64,000 nucleotides of DNA from Clavibacter sp. VKM Ac-2873. GTDB taxonomy: Bacteria; Actinomycetota; Actinomycetes; Actinomycetales; Microbacteriaceae. Where the stretch lies: NCBI RefSeq assembly GCF_015351075.1, contig NZ_JADKRS010000001.1:1426001-1490000 (forward strand), in the 5' to 3' direction. Numbering within the stretch: the stretch's first letter is position 1; the number at the start of each line of letters is the position of its first letter. The notes beneath the pieces are model-generated. The model did not search any database. It worked only from the letters and a program-made list of their open reading frames with translations, and was not told where the DNA came from. This document shows positions 34,828 through 44,016 of this stretch, piece after piece. The position numbers and the translations under genes were made by a program.

Positions 34828-35271
34828 GTGGGCGAGACAGCGGACGCCGTACGGGCCTGGGAGTCGCTCTTCCGCGCGCAGGTCAGCGTCATGCGCCGCC
34901 TCACCGCCGAGTTCCCCAGCCGCGAGCTCTCGTTCAACGAGTACGACGTGCTGTTCAACATCTCGCGGCAGCCCGAGGGGCGCCTGCGCCTGCGCGACCT
35001 GAACCAGCACGTGCTGCTCACCCAGCCCAGCGTGAGCCGCCTCATCGACCGCCTCGTGGCGCGGGGCCTGGTCGTCAAGTGCGGCGACGAGAGCGACGGG
35101 AGGGCCACCATCGTGCGTCTCACCGACGCCGGCGACGCGGCCTTCCGCGCGGTCGCGCGCGTGCACATGGAATCCATCGCCTCGACCGTGGGCGGCGCCC
35201 TCACGCAGGACGAGCTGAACACGCTGCGCGAGCTCACCGACAAGCTGCGCGGGAGCGTCGCCGAGGCCTAG
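34828..35271 (+). CDS. MarR-family transcriptional regulator
   Basis: Winged-helix regulator of 147 residues with LRLRDLNQHVLLTQPSVSRLIDRLVARGLV as recognition helix and wing DESDGRATIVRLTDAG. I choose GTG 34828 because AGGAGG lies just upstream; upstream in-frame GTG 34783 and ATG 34804 have no ribosome-binding site. Ligand and targets are unknown. Its TAG stop shares CTAG (35268-35271) with the stop of the convergent glycosyltransferase gene. Confidence 0.9.
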   Translation: MGETADAVRAWESLFRAQVSVMRRLTAEFPSRELSFNEYDVLFNISRQPEGRLRLRDLNQHVLLTQPSVSRLIDRLVARGLVVKCGDESDGRATIVRLTDAGDAAFRAVARVHMESIASTVGGALTQDELNTLRELTDKLRGSVAEA

Positions 35272-36653
35272 GCCGCGGATCCGCCCGAGGCACCCGGACG
35301 GGCGAACGGTCCGCCGTGGGCGACGAGCAGGCGCAGCAGCGCCATGACGAGGTCCGCGGCGGTCACGACGCATGCCGCCCAGCCGACCGTCGCCGTGAGC
35401 ATGGCCGACGCGGGACCACCGACCTCGGCCGCGGCGAGGACGACGCCGACGACCAGGGCCACGACGGCGACGGCGACCGCATCCACCAGGGAGAAGGGCG
35501 GCACCGCCTCGGCCGGGGCCGGCCCGCGGCGGCGACCGCGGTGCGCCAGCCTGTGCAGGCCGTCGCGGATCCGGGAGACGCCGTAGGCCGCCTCGGCGGC
35601 CTCCAGGGGGAGGAACGTCGCGCCGAAGACGACGTCGGCGGCGCTGCGCTCGCGGATCCGCCGGAGGGTGCGGATGTGCAGCGGCAGCCGCGCCACGACG
35701 GGGACGGCCCACCACCACGCGGGCTCCAGCATCCCCTGGATCCCGGCGGCAGCCAGGTAGAGCGCCACGAGCGCGTAGGCCGCGAACCGGAGGACGGGCC
35801 CGACGCCGATCCGCAGGGACGCCAGCCGCGCGCGACGCCGGTCACCGACGTCGGCGGACGACCCGCCGCGCGCCAGCCGGGCGACATGGGCGCCCCACCG
35901 GTCGCGTCGCTCGCGCATCGTCCCCCAGGTGACGGAGGTGTCGACACGGGCGCGCGCGCCGGGGACGAGGACGGAGCGGTCGTCCCCGGCGAGGAGGTCC
36001 GTGAGGATCCCCTCCGACGTCCCGGCCGACGACGAACCGGGGTCGTGCTCGGGGAGCCGGAGGAGCGACGCAGGCGCGAGCGGCACCGGCCCGGTGAGGC
36101 CGAGGTCGGTGCCGGTCTCGACGGCGCCCATGGCCCAGTGGCGCTGCAGGAGCCGGAGCGCGCCCGCGAGGGGGCCGTGGGATCCGCTCGGCCGCGGGTC
36201 GAGGGAGGCGGACACCGAACCGGCGCCGGGATCGCGGTCGAGGGCGGCGGTGAGGAGCTCGAGCACGTCGGGCTGCAGCTCGGCGTCCGGCGAGACGAGC
36301 AGCACGCGTCCCGCATCGCCGACCAGCCGGAGGGCGAAGCCGTAGGCGGATCGGAGGGAGCCCTCCCGCGGCCCTCGGTCGATGACCGTGACCGTCGTGC
36401 GGGCGGGATCCGCGCCGGGCAGGGCGCGCTCATGGCGTCCGTTGAAGGTCCGCGCCACGGCGAAGGTGTCATCGCGGCTGCCGGCGACCACGACGACCAC
36501 GCGCTGCGGCGGGAGGGTCTGCCCGAGGATGGACGTGAGGGTGGCCGCGATCGTGGATCCGGCGTCGCCCGCCACGACGACCGCCGACACGGCGTCGCGT
36601 GCGGGGGTCCCGGGGCGCTCAGGCGGGGGCAGGGGCGTGCTTCGGTTGTCCAT
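35268..36653 (-). CDS. membrane glycosyltransferase family 2-like protein
   Basis: The 461-residue product has a GT-A-like N-terminal domain: VSAVVVAGDAGSTIAATLTSILGQTLPPQRVVVVVAGSRDD, then LVSPDAELQPDVLELLTAALDRDPGAG. The C-terminal half has about four membrane segments. The nucleotide-sugar Asp motif is modified (SPDAEL), so activity needs checking. ATG 36653 is preceded by GAGAGG; the frame extends to 36716 without better support. It may act in envelope polysaccharide synthesis; no other envelope gene adjoins it. Confidence 0.78.
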   Translation of the reverse strand: MDNRSTPLPPPERPGTPARDAVSAVVVAGDAGSTIAATLTSILGQTLPPQRVVVVVAGSRDDTFAVARTFNGRHERALPGADPARTTVTVIDRGPREGSLRSAYGFALRLVGDAGRVLLVSPDAELQPDVLELLTAALDRDPGAGSVSASLDPRPSGSHGPLAGALRLLQRHWAMGAVETGTDLGLTGPVPLAPASLLRLPEHDPGSSSAGTSEGILTDLLAGDDRSVLVPGARARVDTSVTWGTMRERRDRWGAHVARLARGGSSADVGDRRRARLASLRIGVGPVLRFAAYALVALYLAAAGIQGMLEPAWWWAVPVVARLPLHIRTLRRIRERSAADVVFGATFLPLEAAEAAYGVSRIRDGLHRLAHRGRRRGPAPAEAVPPFSLVDAVAVAVVALVVGVVLAAAEVGGPASAMLTATVGWAACVVTAADLVMALLRLLVAHGGPFARPGASGGSAA

Positions 36654-36799
36654 GGGCCTCTCGACGACGGCGGGTCTCGGGTGGGCGGTCGGACCCGGAC
36701 GGACGCGCACTGCCATGTGCGATATTACGTGCCGCCGAGCCCCACGCGCGAAGCGGACCCGGGCCGGTCGGCCGCGAGGCCCCGTCCTAGGCTCGATGC

Positions 36800-38326
36800 A
36801 TGAGCGACGACGACGCCCCCGACCGCGGATCCGCCGATCGGGACGGCGCCGACGCGGCGCACGGCCCGAGCATCGTGTGGCTCCGCGACGACCTCCGCGT
36901 GGCCGACAACCCCGCGCTGCACGCGGCCGTCGAGCGCGGCGAGCCGATCGTGGTGCTGTACGTGCTCGACGAGGAGAGCGAGGGGATCCGTCCGCTCGGC
37001 GGCGCCGCCCGCTGGTGGCTGCACATGAGCCTGTCGCGCCTCGCGGAGTCGCTCCGGGACCTCGGCTCCCCGCTCGTGCTGCGACGCGGGGCGGCCTCGG
37101 AGGTCCTCGACGACGTCGTCGAGGAGGTCGGCGCCGGCGCGGTGCTGTGGAACCGGCGCTACGGCGGCGCGGAGATCGCGGTCGACACCGCCATCAAGAA
37201 GGACCTCGGCGATCGCGGCCTCGATGTCCGCAGCTTCCAGGGTTCGCTGCTCGTCGAGCCATGGACGGTGACGAACAAGCAGGGCGAGCCGTTCCGCGTC
37301 TACACGCCCTTCTGGAAGACCGCGCAGGAGCGCGAGGAGCCGCGGAAGCCCCTGCCCGCGCCGCACGAGCTGGACGCGCCGCGGACGGCGCCCCGCTCGG
37401 ACGACCTCGACGGCTGGGAGCTGCTGCCCACGAAGCCGGACTGGGCCGCCGGCCTCCGCGCGGCCTGCGATCCGGGCGAGGCAGCTGGGCTCCAGCGCCT
37501 CGAGGACTTCGTGCACCACGAGCTCGAGGACTACGCCGCCCAGCGGGACGAGCCGGCGGCGATGACGACCTCGCGGCTCTCGGCGCACCTGCGCTGGGGC
37601 GAGGTGAGCCCGTTCCAGGTGTGGCACCGGATCCAGCGCACGCGCGGCAAGAAGCTCGGCGGCGACGAGGTCAACGCCACCAAGTTCCTCTCGGAGCTCG
37701 GCTGGCGGGAGTTCAGCTACCACCTGCTGTACCACCAGCCGGATCTCGCGACCCGGAACTTCGTGCCGCGCTTCGACGCGTTCCCGTGGGAGGAGCCGAC
37801 CGACGAGACGCTCGGCGCGTGGCAGCGGGGCGAGACGGGCGTGCCGCTGGTCGACGCCGGCATGCGCGCGCTCTGGAAGGACGGCCACCTGCACAACCGC
37901 GTGCGGATGGTGGTGGCGTCGTTCCTCATCAAGAACCTGCTGATCGACTGGCGCCATGGCGAGCAGTGGTTCTGGGACACGCTCGTCGACGCGGACGCGG
38001 CGAACAACGCCGCCAGCTGGCAGTGGGTCGCGGGATCCGGCGCCGACGCCGCCCCGTACTTCCGCGTGTTCAACCCGGTGCTGCAGGGGCAGAAGTTCGA
38101 CCCGTCCGGCGAGTACATCCGCTCCTACGTGCCCGAGCTCGCGCACGCGCCCCGGGACGTCGTGCACGAGCCGTGGAAGGCGATGGGCGACCTCGTCGCG
38201 AGCGCGGAGGACCACGCGGACGCCGAGGCCGACGGCGGGCTCGCGGCCTACCCCACGCCGATCGTCGACCTGAAGGAGTCCCGGCAGCGGGCACTCGCGG
38301 CGTACGACGAGATCAAGGACCGGTGA
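36800..38326 (+). CDS. phrB: deoxyribodipyrimidine photolyase
   Basis: Light-driven repair enzyme for UV pyrimidine dimers, 508 residues. The N-terminal antenna-binding domain begins at SIVWLRDDLRVADNPALHAAVERG. The FAD-binding part has TSRLSAHLRWGEVSP, LGWREFSYHLLYHQP, HNRVRMVVASFLIKNLLIDWRHGEQWFWDTLVDAD and NAASWQWVAGSGADAAPYFRVFNPVLQG. TAGGCT lies exactly six bases before the ATG. An acidic 20-residue extension precedes the fold. Confidence 0.95.
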   Translation: MSDDDAPDRGSADRDGADAAHGPSIVWLRDDLRVADNPALHAAVERGEPIVVLYVLDEESEGIRPLGGAARWWLHMSLSRLAESLRDLGSPLVLRRGAASEVLDDVVEEVGAGAVLWNRRYGGAEIAVDTAIKKDLGDRGLDVRSFQGSLLVEPWTVTNKQGEPFRVYTPFWKTAQEREEPRKPLPAPHELDAPRTAPRSDDLDGWELLPTKPDWAAGLRAACDPGEAAGLQRLEDFVHHELEDYAAQRDEPAAMTTSRLSAHLRWGEVSPFQVWHRIQRTRGKKLGGDEVNATKFLSELGWREFSYHLLYHQPDLATRNFVPRFDAFPWEEPTDETLGAWQRGETGVPLVDAGMRALWKDGHLHNRVRMVVASFLIKNLLIDWRHGEQWFWDTLVDADAANNAASWQWVAGSGADAAPYFRVFNPVLQGQKFDPSGEYIRSYVPELAHAPRDVVHEPWKAMGDLVASAEDHADAEADGGLAAYPTPIVDLKESRQRALAAYDEIKDR

Positions 38327-38347
38327 CGCGCGGGCCCGCGGGACGGA

Positions 38348-39433
38348 TCAGTCGTCGTCTCCCGCGGCGCCCCGGCCGAGACGCCCGGCGCGGTCGTGCC
38401 GCTCGCGGATCGCCCGGCCGCGCTTCACGTCCTCGCGCTCGGCGGCGGCCTTCTTGTCGCTGACGACGGTCGAGCGCGGCGGCAGCTGCAGCGTCTCCTC
38501 GGCGGCGATGCCGGCCTGGAGCTGGCGCCCGCGCTCGAGCTCCGCGTCGAACTCCGCCCCGAACAGGAGCGCGAGGTTCGCGATCCAGAGCCACAGCAGG
38601 AACACGACGACGCCCGCGAGCGCGCCGTAGTTCTTCGCGTAGCTCGCGAACTGCGTGACGTAGAACGCGAATCCGACGCTCGCGACGACGAGGACGACGA
38701 GCGCGATGGCGGCGCCCACGCTGAGCCAGCGGAACCTCGGCTGCTTCGCGTTGGGGGTCGCGTAGTAGAGGATCGCGATGAGCAGCACGATCGCGAGGGC
38801 GAGCACCGGCCACTTGGCGATGGACCACACGATCTGCACGGTCGGGCCGACGCCGAGCGCGGCGCCGATCGCCTCGGTGACCGGGCCGGAGATGGCGACG
38901 ATGAGCGCGCACACGAGCAGGATCACGATCCCGATGACGGTCACGGCGAGCTGCGTGGGCTTGAGCGTGAGGAACGGGCGCCCCTCGGGGACCTCGTAGA
39001 TGCGGTTCATCGCCCGGCTGAAGGCGCCGACGTAGCCGGAGGCCGACCAGATGGCGAGCACGATGCCGGAGACGAGGGCGAAGCCGGCGGCGGGCGACTC
39101 GACGAAGCCCTGGATGACGGGGGCGAGCAGCGTGACCGCATCCGGGGCGATGGGCGCGAGGACCTCCGTCACCGCGTCCACCGTCTCCTGCCCCTGCCCG
39201 AACACGCCGAGCAGCGAGATGATCGCGATGAGCGCGGGGAACAGCGACAGCACCGCGTAGTAGGTGAGCGACGCCGCGATGTCGGTGCACTGGTCGGATG
39301 CGAACTCGCGCAGGGTCTTCCGGAGGACGTACTGCCAGGAGGGCTTCTCGATGTCCGTCGGGGAGTCGGGCTTGCGCGCGTCGTCCTCGTCCGGCCGGCC
39401 ATCGATGGTGCCGGCCGTGTCGCGTCGTGCCAC
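38348..39433 (-). CDS. YihY/BrkB-family membrane protein
   Basis: Inner-membrane protein of 361 residues with six helices. Family features include DIAASLTYYAVLSLFPALIAIISLLG, YVGAFSRAMNRIYEV and the late GALAGVVVFLLWLWIANLALLFGAEFDAELERGR. Despite the old RNase BN label for this family, it is not a nuclease; the function is unknown. N- and C-terminal tails are charged and disordered. It is divergent from panD. Confidence 0.9.
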   Translation of the reverse strand: MARRDTAGTIDGRPDEDDARKPDSPTDIEKPSWQYVLRKTLREFASDQCTDIAASLTYYAVLSLFPALIAIISLLGVFGQGQETVDAVTEVLAPIAPDAVTLLAPVIQGFVESPAAGFALVSGIVLAIWSASGYVGAFSRAMNRIYEVPEGRPFLTLKPTQLAVTVIGIVILLVCALIVAISGPVTEAIGAALGVGPTVQIVWSIAKWPVLALAIVLLIAILYYATPNAKQPRFRWLSVGAAIALVVLVVASVGFAFYVTQFASYAKNYGALAGVVVFLLWLWIANLALLFGAEFDAELERGRQLQAGIAAEETLQLPPRSTVVSDKKAAAEREDVKRGRAIRERHDRAGRLGRGAAGDDD

Positions 39434-39698
39434 TGGTGCCTCCGTGGGTGTGGTCGGGTCGGGTCCCCTCCCCAGCGTGGCCTCCGGTCGGCGGCGCGCC
39501 TAGCCCGGGCGGCACGGCCACGGCCCTGTCCGCCGTCCTCGCGCCCGTCTCGTACACTCGCCGAGGGCCCCGCGCGGCCGCGGATCCGGCGCCCGCCGGA
39601 ACATCCGCCCGTCCGCGCGCGTTGCCCACGTGATCGCCTCGTCGATCACCGTGCTCCGCCCAGGCAGGCAGGCACGCCGCCCGAGCAGAGGAGCACGC

Positions 39699-40124
39699 AT
39701 GCTGCGCACCATGATGACCGCGAAGATCCACCGCGCCACGGTGACGCACGCCGACCTGCACTACGTGGGCTCCGTGACGGTCGACCGCGACCTGCTCGAC
39801 GCCGCCGACATCCTCGTGGGCGAGCGCGTCAGCATCGTCGACGTGACCAACGGCGCCCGTCTCGACACGTACACGATCGCGGGCGAGCGCGGCAGCGGCG
39901 TGCTCGGGATCAACGGCGCGGCAGCGCACCTCGTGGACGTCGGCGACGTGGTGATCCTCATCGCGTACGGCCAGATGACCACGGAGGAGGCGCGGGCGTT
40001 CGAGCCCCGCGTGGTGCACGTGGACGCGGGCAACCGGATCCGCGCCGTGGACGCCGATCCCACCGCTCCCCCGGCGCCCGGCCTCGAGCGCTCGCCGCTG
40101 GCCGAACCGGTCCGATCCGCCTGA
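39699..40124 (+). CDS. panD: aspartate 1-decarboxylase PanD
   Basis: Makes beta-alanine for pantothenate and CoA. The proenzyme of 141 residues cleaves itself at Gly24-Ser25 (HYVGSVTVD), giving the pyruvoyl cofactor on the new N-terminal serine. Other hallmarks are [13 protein letters not shown] and ILIAYGQM. Upstream, TACACT at 39553-39558 may be a promoter, leaving a leader of about 135 bases. GAGGAG lies near the ATG. No other pan gene is in the window. Confidence 0.95.
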   Translation: MLRTMMTAKIHRATVTHADLHYVGSVTVDRDLLDAADILVGERVSIVDVTNGARLDTYTIAGERGSGVLGINGAAAHLVDVGDVVILIAYGQMTTEEARAFEPRVVHVDAGNRIRAVDADPTAPPAPGLERSPLAEPVRSA

Positions 40125-40180
40125 CCGGTCCGACCGGGCGGCTCCGCGGGACCCGTCGAGAGGGTCCGCAACTGTACTGG

Positions 40181-40226
40181 GTCCCCCAAACGACGGACAC
40201 AGGCGCTCTCCCCCAAAACGGGGTAC
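40181..40226 (+). promoter_or_regulatory. tandem CCCCC-type imperfect palindromes before the candidate ncRNA
   Basis: An 18-base element at 40181-40198 (starts GTCCCCCAAA, ends GGAC) is followed 27 bases later by a similar one at 40209-40226 (TCCCCCAAAACGGGG...). A -10-like TACATT (40224-40229) overlaps the second. Related 18-base elements occur at 51894-51911 and 60626-60643. This suggests a regulated promoter reading toward the hairpin-rich segment to the right. Confidence 0.4.
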
Positions 40227-40235
40227 ATTACGGCC

Positions 40236-40382
40236 TGCGCCGGGGGATCACCAGGATGCGCGGCTACCGTTGAGGCATCCGGTACGGCTCTTCGGGTGAG
40301 CGGTACCGCACCAGCCGGTGCGTCTGCGGGTAACAGACGTTCACGTGCGCAGTCCGGCCCGGGCCTCGAAGGCCCGGGCCGG
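40236..40382 (+). ncRNA. candidate structured RNA with five successive hairpins
   Basis: No ORF fits this gap between panD and plsC. Five stems follow one another: GGATGC/GCATCC (40254-40280), GGTACGGCTC/GAGCGGTACC (40281-40307), GCACC/GGTGC with loop AGCC (40308-40321), CGTCTG/CAGACG (40321-40339), and a 13-bp terminator stem (40354-40382). The stems abut almost without gaps, unlike chance palindromes. I do not recognise it as tmRNA, RNase P, SRP or 6S RNA. A -10-like TACATT precedes it on the plus strand. Confidence 0.5.
40354..40382 (+). terminator. 13-bp terminator stem of the candidate RNA
   Basis: CCGGCCCGGGCCT (40354-40366) pairs perfectly with AGGCCCGGGCCGG (40370-40382) over a CGA loop, then TCTCATTC. 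It may also terminate plsC transcripts from the other strand, which end at 40426. Confidence 0.85.
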
Positions 40383-40425
40383 TCTCATTCCCCCCGCGGG
40401 TCCCCTCGGGTCGGCGCCTCACGAC

Positions 40426-41193
40426 TCAGCGCCCCTGCGCGCGACGGCGCTCGTCGCGTTCCGCGTCGGCCGCCGCGGCCTCCTCGGGCGTCGGCGCGGT
40501 GCCGCCCCGGTGCCGCGGTTGCCACCACGCGCCGCGGCCGTCCACCGGGTACGCGGACTGGAGGTCGTCGACCAGTCGCTGCAGCCCGTCGCGCAGGGCG
40601 TCGGTCACCTCGCGCGGATCCGCGTCGGGAGCCACGGGGATCCGCTCCCCCGCGCGCAGGTGCACGGGCACGCCGACGCGGTCGCGCATCCGGATGCGGC
40701 GGTTCTTGGTGAGCAGCCGATGCCCGCCCCACACGGCGACGGGCACGATCGGCACGCCGGCGTCGGAAGCCAGGCGCGCGGCGCCGGTCTTGAGCTCCCG
40801 CACGCGGAAGGACGCGCTCACGCCCGCCTCCGGGAAGACGCCCACGAGCTCGCCCGCCCGGAGGGCCGCGACGGCGTCCGCGTAGGCGGCGGCACCCGCG
40901 GTCATGTCGACCTCGATGTGGCGCATGCGGCGCAGCACCCATCCCACGCCGGGCGTGTCGAACGCGCCCTTCTTCGCCATGAAGCGGATCCGGCGGCGAT
41001 CGTGCAGCCAAGTCGCCCACTCGACGAGCGCGAACTCGAGGTAGCCGAAGTGGGTCATCGCGATGACCGCGCCGCCGGTGGCCGGGATGCGGTCCAGCCC
41101 GTCGGCGACCAGCCGGAGACGGAGCGACCCGAAGAGCGCGCGGCCCAGGACGACGGCGGCCCCGTACACGGGCTCGCGGGTGCGGCGGCTCAT
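40426..41193 (-). CDS. PlsC-type 1-acylglycerol-3-phosphate acyltransferase
   Basis: Membrane-associated acyltransferase of phospholipid synthesis, 255 residues. Motif II (RFMAKKGAFDTPGVGWVLRRM), motif III (GVFPEAGVS) and motif IV (IVPVAVWGG) are present. Motif I is THFGYLE: the histidine is kept, but the usual HX4D aspartate is glutamate. The C-terminus is a charged tail after residue 220. TAGGGT lies six bases before the ATG. It could transfer acyl groups to another glycerol or sugar acceptor. Confidence 0.88.
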   Translation of the reverse strand: MSRRTREPVYGAAVVLGRALFGSLRLRLVADGLDRIPATGGAVIAMTHFGYLEFALVEWATWLHDRRRIRFMAKKGAFDTPGVGWVLRRMRHIEVDMTAGAAAYADAVAALRAGELVGVFPEAGVSASFRVRELKTGAARLASDAGVPIVPVAVWGGHRLLTKNRRIRMRDRVGVPVHLRAGERIPVAPDADPREVTDALRDGLQRLVDDLQSAYPVDGRGAWWQPRHRGGTAPTPEEAAAADAERDERRRAQGR

Positions 41194-41275
41194 GGGACGA
41201 CCCTACGGGCCGGGCCTCCACGCGCACGGGGAGCCGACCGCGGGCGGACTGCCCGGAGCCGGCTCCCGAGTCGGA

Positions 41276-42310
41276 TCAGCGGCGGCGCTTCGCGGGATCC
41301 AGCCAGTAGTTCGCGAAGCCCGTGTCGGCCGGGTTCACGTTGAGGCCGGGCGGCACGATCTCGTCGATGCGGTCGAGCGTCGCGGCGTCAAGCTCCAGGG
41401 TGGCCGCGTCGAGCTGGGACTCGAGCTGCTCCATGGTGCGCGGGCCGATGATCGCGCTGGTCACCGCCGGGTGGCGGAGCACGAAGGCCAGCGCGAGGTG
41501 CACGAGCGGCACGCCCAGCTCGTCGGCGAGGGCGCCCAGCTGGTCGGCGGCCGCGAACTTCGGGTCGGACGGGTCGTAGCGCGACGGGTCGCGGTCGTTG
41601 CGGTGCGTCTTCGGGATCTCCTGGCCCGCGCGGTACTTGCCGGAGAGCCAGCCGCCCGCGAGCGGGCTCCAGACGAGCGTGCCCATGCCGTGGCGCTGGG
41701 TGGTGGGGAGGAGGTCGGCCTCGATGCCGCGGGTGAGCAGCGAGTACGGCGGCTGCTCGGTGACGAACCGCGCGGTGCCGCGCTCCCGCGCGACCCACTG
41801 CGCCTCGACGACCTGGCTCGGCTGGAACGTGGAGGAGCCGATGTAGCGGACCTTGCCCTGCGTGACCAGGTCGGTCAGGGCGCCGAGGGTCTCCTCGATG
41901 TCCGTGTGCTCGTCCGGCCGGTGCATCTGGTACAGGTCGATGTAGTCGGTGCCGAGGCGGCGCAGCGAGTCCTCGACGGCCCGCATGATCCAGCGGCGCG
42001 AGCCGCCGCGGTGGTTGGCCTCGGGCTTCATGCCGTTGAAGAACTTGGTGGCGAGGACGAGGTCGTCGCGGCGGCCGGACTGCGCGATCGCCTTCCCGAC
42101 GATCTCCTCCGACTCGCCGTACGCGTAGATGTCGGCGGTGTCGATGAAGGTGATCCCGGCGTCGATGGCGCGGTGGATCACGCGGATGGACTTCTCGTGG
42201 TCGGTCTCGCCCCAGGCGCCGAACATCATGGTGCCGAGGCAGAGGCGCGAGACCTCCACGCCGGTGCGGCCGAGGTACGTGGTGGGCTGGTCGGTGGACT
42301 GCTCTGTCAT
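41276..42310 (-). CDS. aldo/keto reductase
   Basis: NADPH-dependent oxidoreductase of 344 residues with the AKR tetrad: Asp in FIDTADIYAYGESE, Tyr in the same segment, Lys in LVLATKFF and His in YIDLYQMHRPD. The cofactor-site end VTSAIIGPRTMEQLESQLDA is typical of the YajO/AKR13-like group. The start MTEQSTDQP at 42310 has TAGCGT seven bases upstream. The natural substrate is unknown. Confidence 0.92.
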   Translation of the reverse strand: MTEQSTDQPTTYLGRTGVEVSRLCLGTMMFGAWGETDHEKSIRVIHRAIDAGITFIDTADIYAYGESEEIVGKAIAQSGRRDDLVLATKFFNGMKPEANHRGGSRRWIMRAVEDSLRRLGTDYIDLYQMHRPDEHTDIEETLGALTDLVTQGKVRYIGSSTFQPSQVVEAQWVARERGTARFVTEQPPYSLLTRGIEADLLPTTQRHGMGTLVWSPLAGGWLSGKYRAGQEIPKTHRNDRDPSRYDPSDPKFAAADQLGALADELGVPLVHLALAFVLRHPAVTSAIIGPRTMEQLESQLDAATLELDAATLDRIDEIVPPGLNVNPADTGFANYWLDPAKRRR

Positions 42311-42327
42311 GAGCGCCACGCTACGCG

Positions 42328-42870
42328 CTAGGCGGAGGGGCGGCCGTCCGCGGCATCGGCGGTCGCGACGTCGGACTCGGCGGATGCGGCGGGCTCGACC
42401 GGGGCCGGCGCCTCGTCGTCCATGCTCTCGAGCGTGATCTCGGCCTCCGGGGCCTCCTGGCCGTCGGCGTCGAGCGGCACGATGTAGTCGCCGAGGCGAC
42501 GGCGGGCCGCCTCCTCGCGCTGCACGCGGATCCGCTCGAGCTTCTCCTCGCGCAGGCGCAGGCGCTCGGTGTCGACCTCGACGCGACGCACGGTGACGCC
42601 GCGCGTGGGGCCGGCCGCCTTGGCCGGGGTGGTCTTGCGGCTCGGCTCGCGCTTCGCGGCCTCGCTCGCCGGCTTCCGCGACGGGGCGGTGCCCGACTTC
42701 GCGGCCGCCGAGGCGGGCTTGGTCGAGACGGCCGGCGGCTTGCCGGATCCCGGGCAGCGCTCGTGGTTGCGGCCGTGGTCGAGGATGTTGCCCGTGGCCA
42801 TGCCGACGGGGTTCGCCTTGCCGCAGACCGAGCACTTCGTCGCGGGGGTTGCTGCCACGTTCGATACCAC
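42328..42870 (-). CDS. zinc-ribbon-like hypothetical protein
   Basis: The 180-residue product has an N-terminal candidate zinc site, CSVCGKANPVGMATGNILDHGRNHERCPGSGK (Cys and His spaced as CxxC...H...HxxC), within the first 45 residues. A Lys/Ala/Ser-rich linker and a charged helix (DTERLRLREEKLERIRVQREEAARRRLGDY) follow, then an acidic disordered tail. It may bind nucleic acid or a ribosome. GTG 42870 or GTG 42858 could be the start. I do not recognise a named family. Confidence 0.7.
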   Translation of the reverse strand: MVSNVAATPATKCSVCGKANPVGMATGNILDHGRNHERCPGSGKPPAVSTKPASAAAKSGTAPSRKPASEAAKREPSRKTTPAKAAGPTRGVTVRRVEVDTERLRLREEKLERIRVQREEAARRRLGDYIVPLDADGQEAPEAEITLESMDDEAPAPVEPAASAESDVATADAADGRPSA

Positions 42871-42982
42871 TTTCCATCGCCGCGCCGTCGCCGGACCGAG
42901 GATGCCGGTCGGCCGGACGGCGCCTGACCACGCTACCCGACGCGGGAGGTGCGGGGATACCGGAGTCCCCCGACCGGGTGGC

Positions 42983-43891
42983 TCAGGCGGCGACGCAGGT
43001 GGTGCGCATCCGCACCACCACGGCGCCGTCGACCTCCTCCGCCTCGAGGTCGACGGAGACGGACGCGAGCTCGTCGAGGCCCGCGAGGTGGGTGCCGCCG
43101 CAGGGGATCCGCGCGGTGCCGCCCGGAAGCTCGCACACCCAGGAGCGGCGCGAGGTGAGCAGGTCGCCCTCGCGCTCGATGCGCGCGGCGGCGCCCGAGG
43201 TGACCCACCCGGCGAGCGTGGCGTCGACGTGCTCGCGCACCTCGTCGAGTCGATCGACGAGCATCGCGGGGACGAAGCCCTTCTTCCGCAGCGACTTCCC
43301 GAGGCGGTAGGTGTCGACGGACGACCACGGTGCGATGCGCGACGTGTCGATGGCGAGCGCGTCGAAGCCGGGGGCGCCGAGCGCATCCGTCGGCACGTCC
43401 TTGGTCCACGCGTCGGCGAGCGCGCGGTCGAGGGCGAGGGAGGCCAGGTGGCAGCCCGTGTGGCCGGCGCTCAGCGCGCGGCGGTGCTCGGGATCCACCG
43501 CGACCTCGGCGGCGTCGCCCACGCGGACGTCGGCACCGCCCGGCACGACGTGCACGGCGACGAACGACCAGCCCTCCGCGCCCTTCTTCACCGGGACGCC
43601 GGAGCCGACGTGCAGCACGGCGCCCTCCGCGGGATCCGTCGACGCCGCGCCGACGACGCAGTCGAGCACCTGGATCCCGGCGCCGCGCACCCGGAGCACC
43701 GCGCGGTCGGCGGGCTGGTCGGGCCAGGCCGCGTCGACGGGGTGGCACGCGGTGGCGTCGAGGACGACGGCGCGCGTGCCGTCGGCCAGGTCGTCGACGC
43801 GGAGGACGGTGCCCTCGGAGGCGACGGATCCCGCCGGGTAGGTCACGCGCGTGGGCGGCAGGGCGACGGCGCCCGCGGGGGTGGAGGTCAT
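42983..43891 (-). CDS. AlaX-like tRNA editing hydrolase
   Basis: Resembles the editing domain of alanyl-tRNA synthetase, which removes serine or glycine wrongly attached to tRNA-Ala. The 302-residue product has the zinc-type HTGCHLASLALD (HxxxH) near 160-172 and the late CGGTHLAGLDEL. A tRNA-binding beta-barrel occupies residues 10-130. I start at ATG 43891 because a family-like N-terminus MTSTPAGAV begins there. Free-standing and monocistronic, divergent from padR. Confidence 0.87.
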   Translation of the reverse strand: MTSTPAGAVALPPTRVTYPAGSVASEGTVLRVDDLADGTRAVVLDATACHPVDAAWPDQPADRAVLRVRGAGIQVLDCVVGAASTDPAEGAVLHVGSGVPVKKGAEGWSFVAVHVVPGGADVRVGDAAEVAVDPEHRRALSAGHTGCHLASLALDRALADAWTKDVPTDALGAPGFDALAIDTSRIAPWSSVDTYRLGKSLRKKGFVPAMLVDRLDEVREHVDATLAGWVTSGAAARIEREGDLLTSRRSWVCELPGGTARIPCGGTHLAGLDELASVSVDLEAEEVDGAVVVRMRTTCVAA

Positions 43892-44016
43892 GGCGGCTCC
43901 CGACTCGGTGTGCCTCGATCCTCGCACCGCCGACGGCACCGACGCGCCGCCCTGTACGGCACTCCGAGGTACCGCGCACTGCGTGATACTGTGCGACGCA
44001 TGAGAGAGATCGACTG

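Noticed and set aside
38348-39433. Ribonuclease BN
   Set aside because: The YihY family was once given this name; the protein is an integral membrane protein without nuclease motifs.
40236-40382. Assignment as tmRNA, SRP RNA, RNase P RNA or 6S RNA
   Set aside because: The segment lacks the conserved cores of these RNAs that I know, so I left it as an unnamed candidate.
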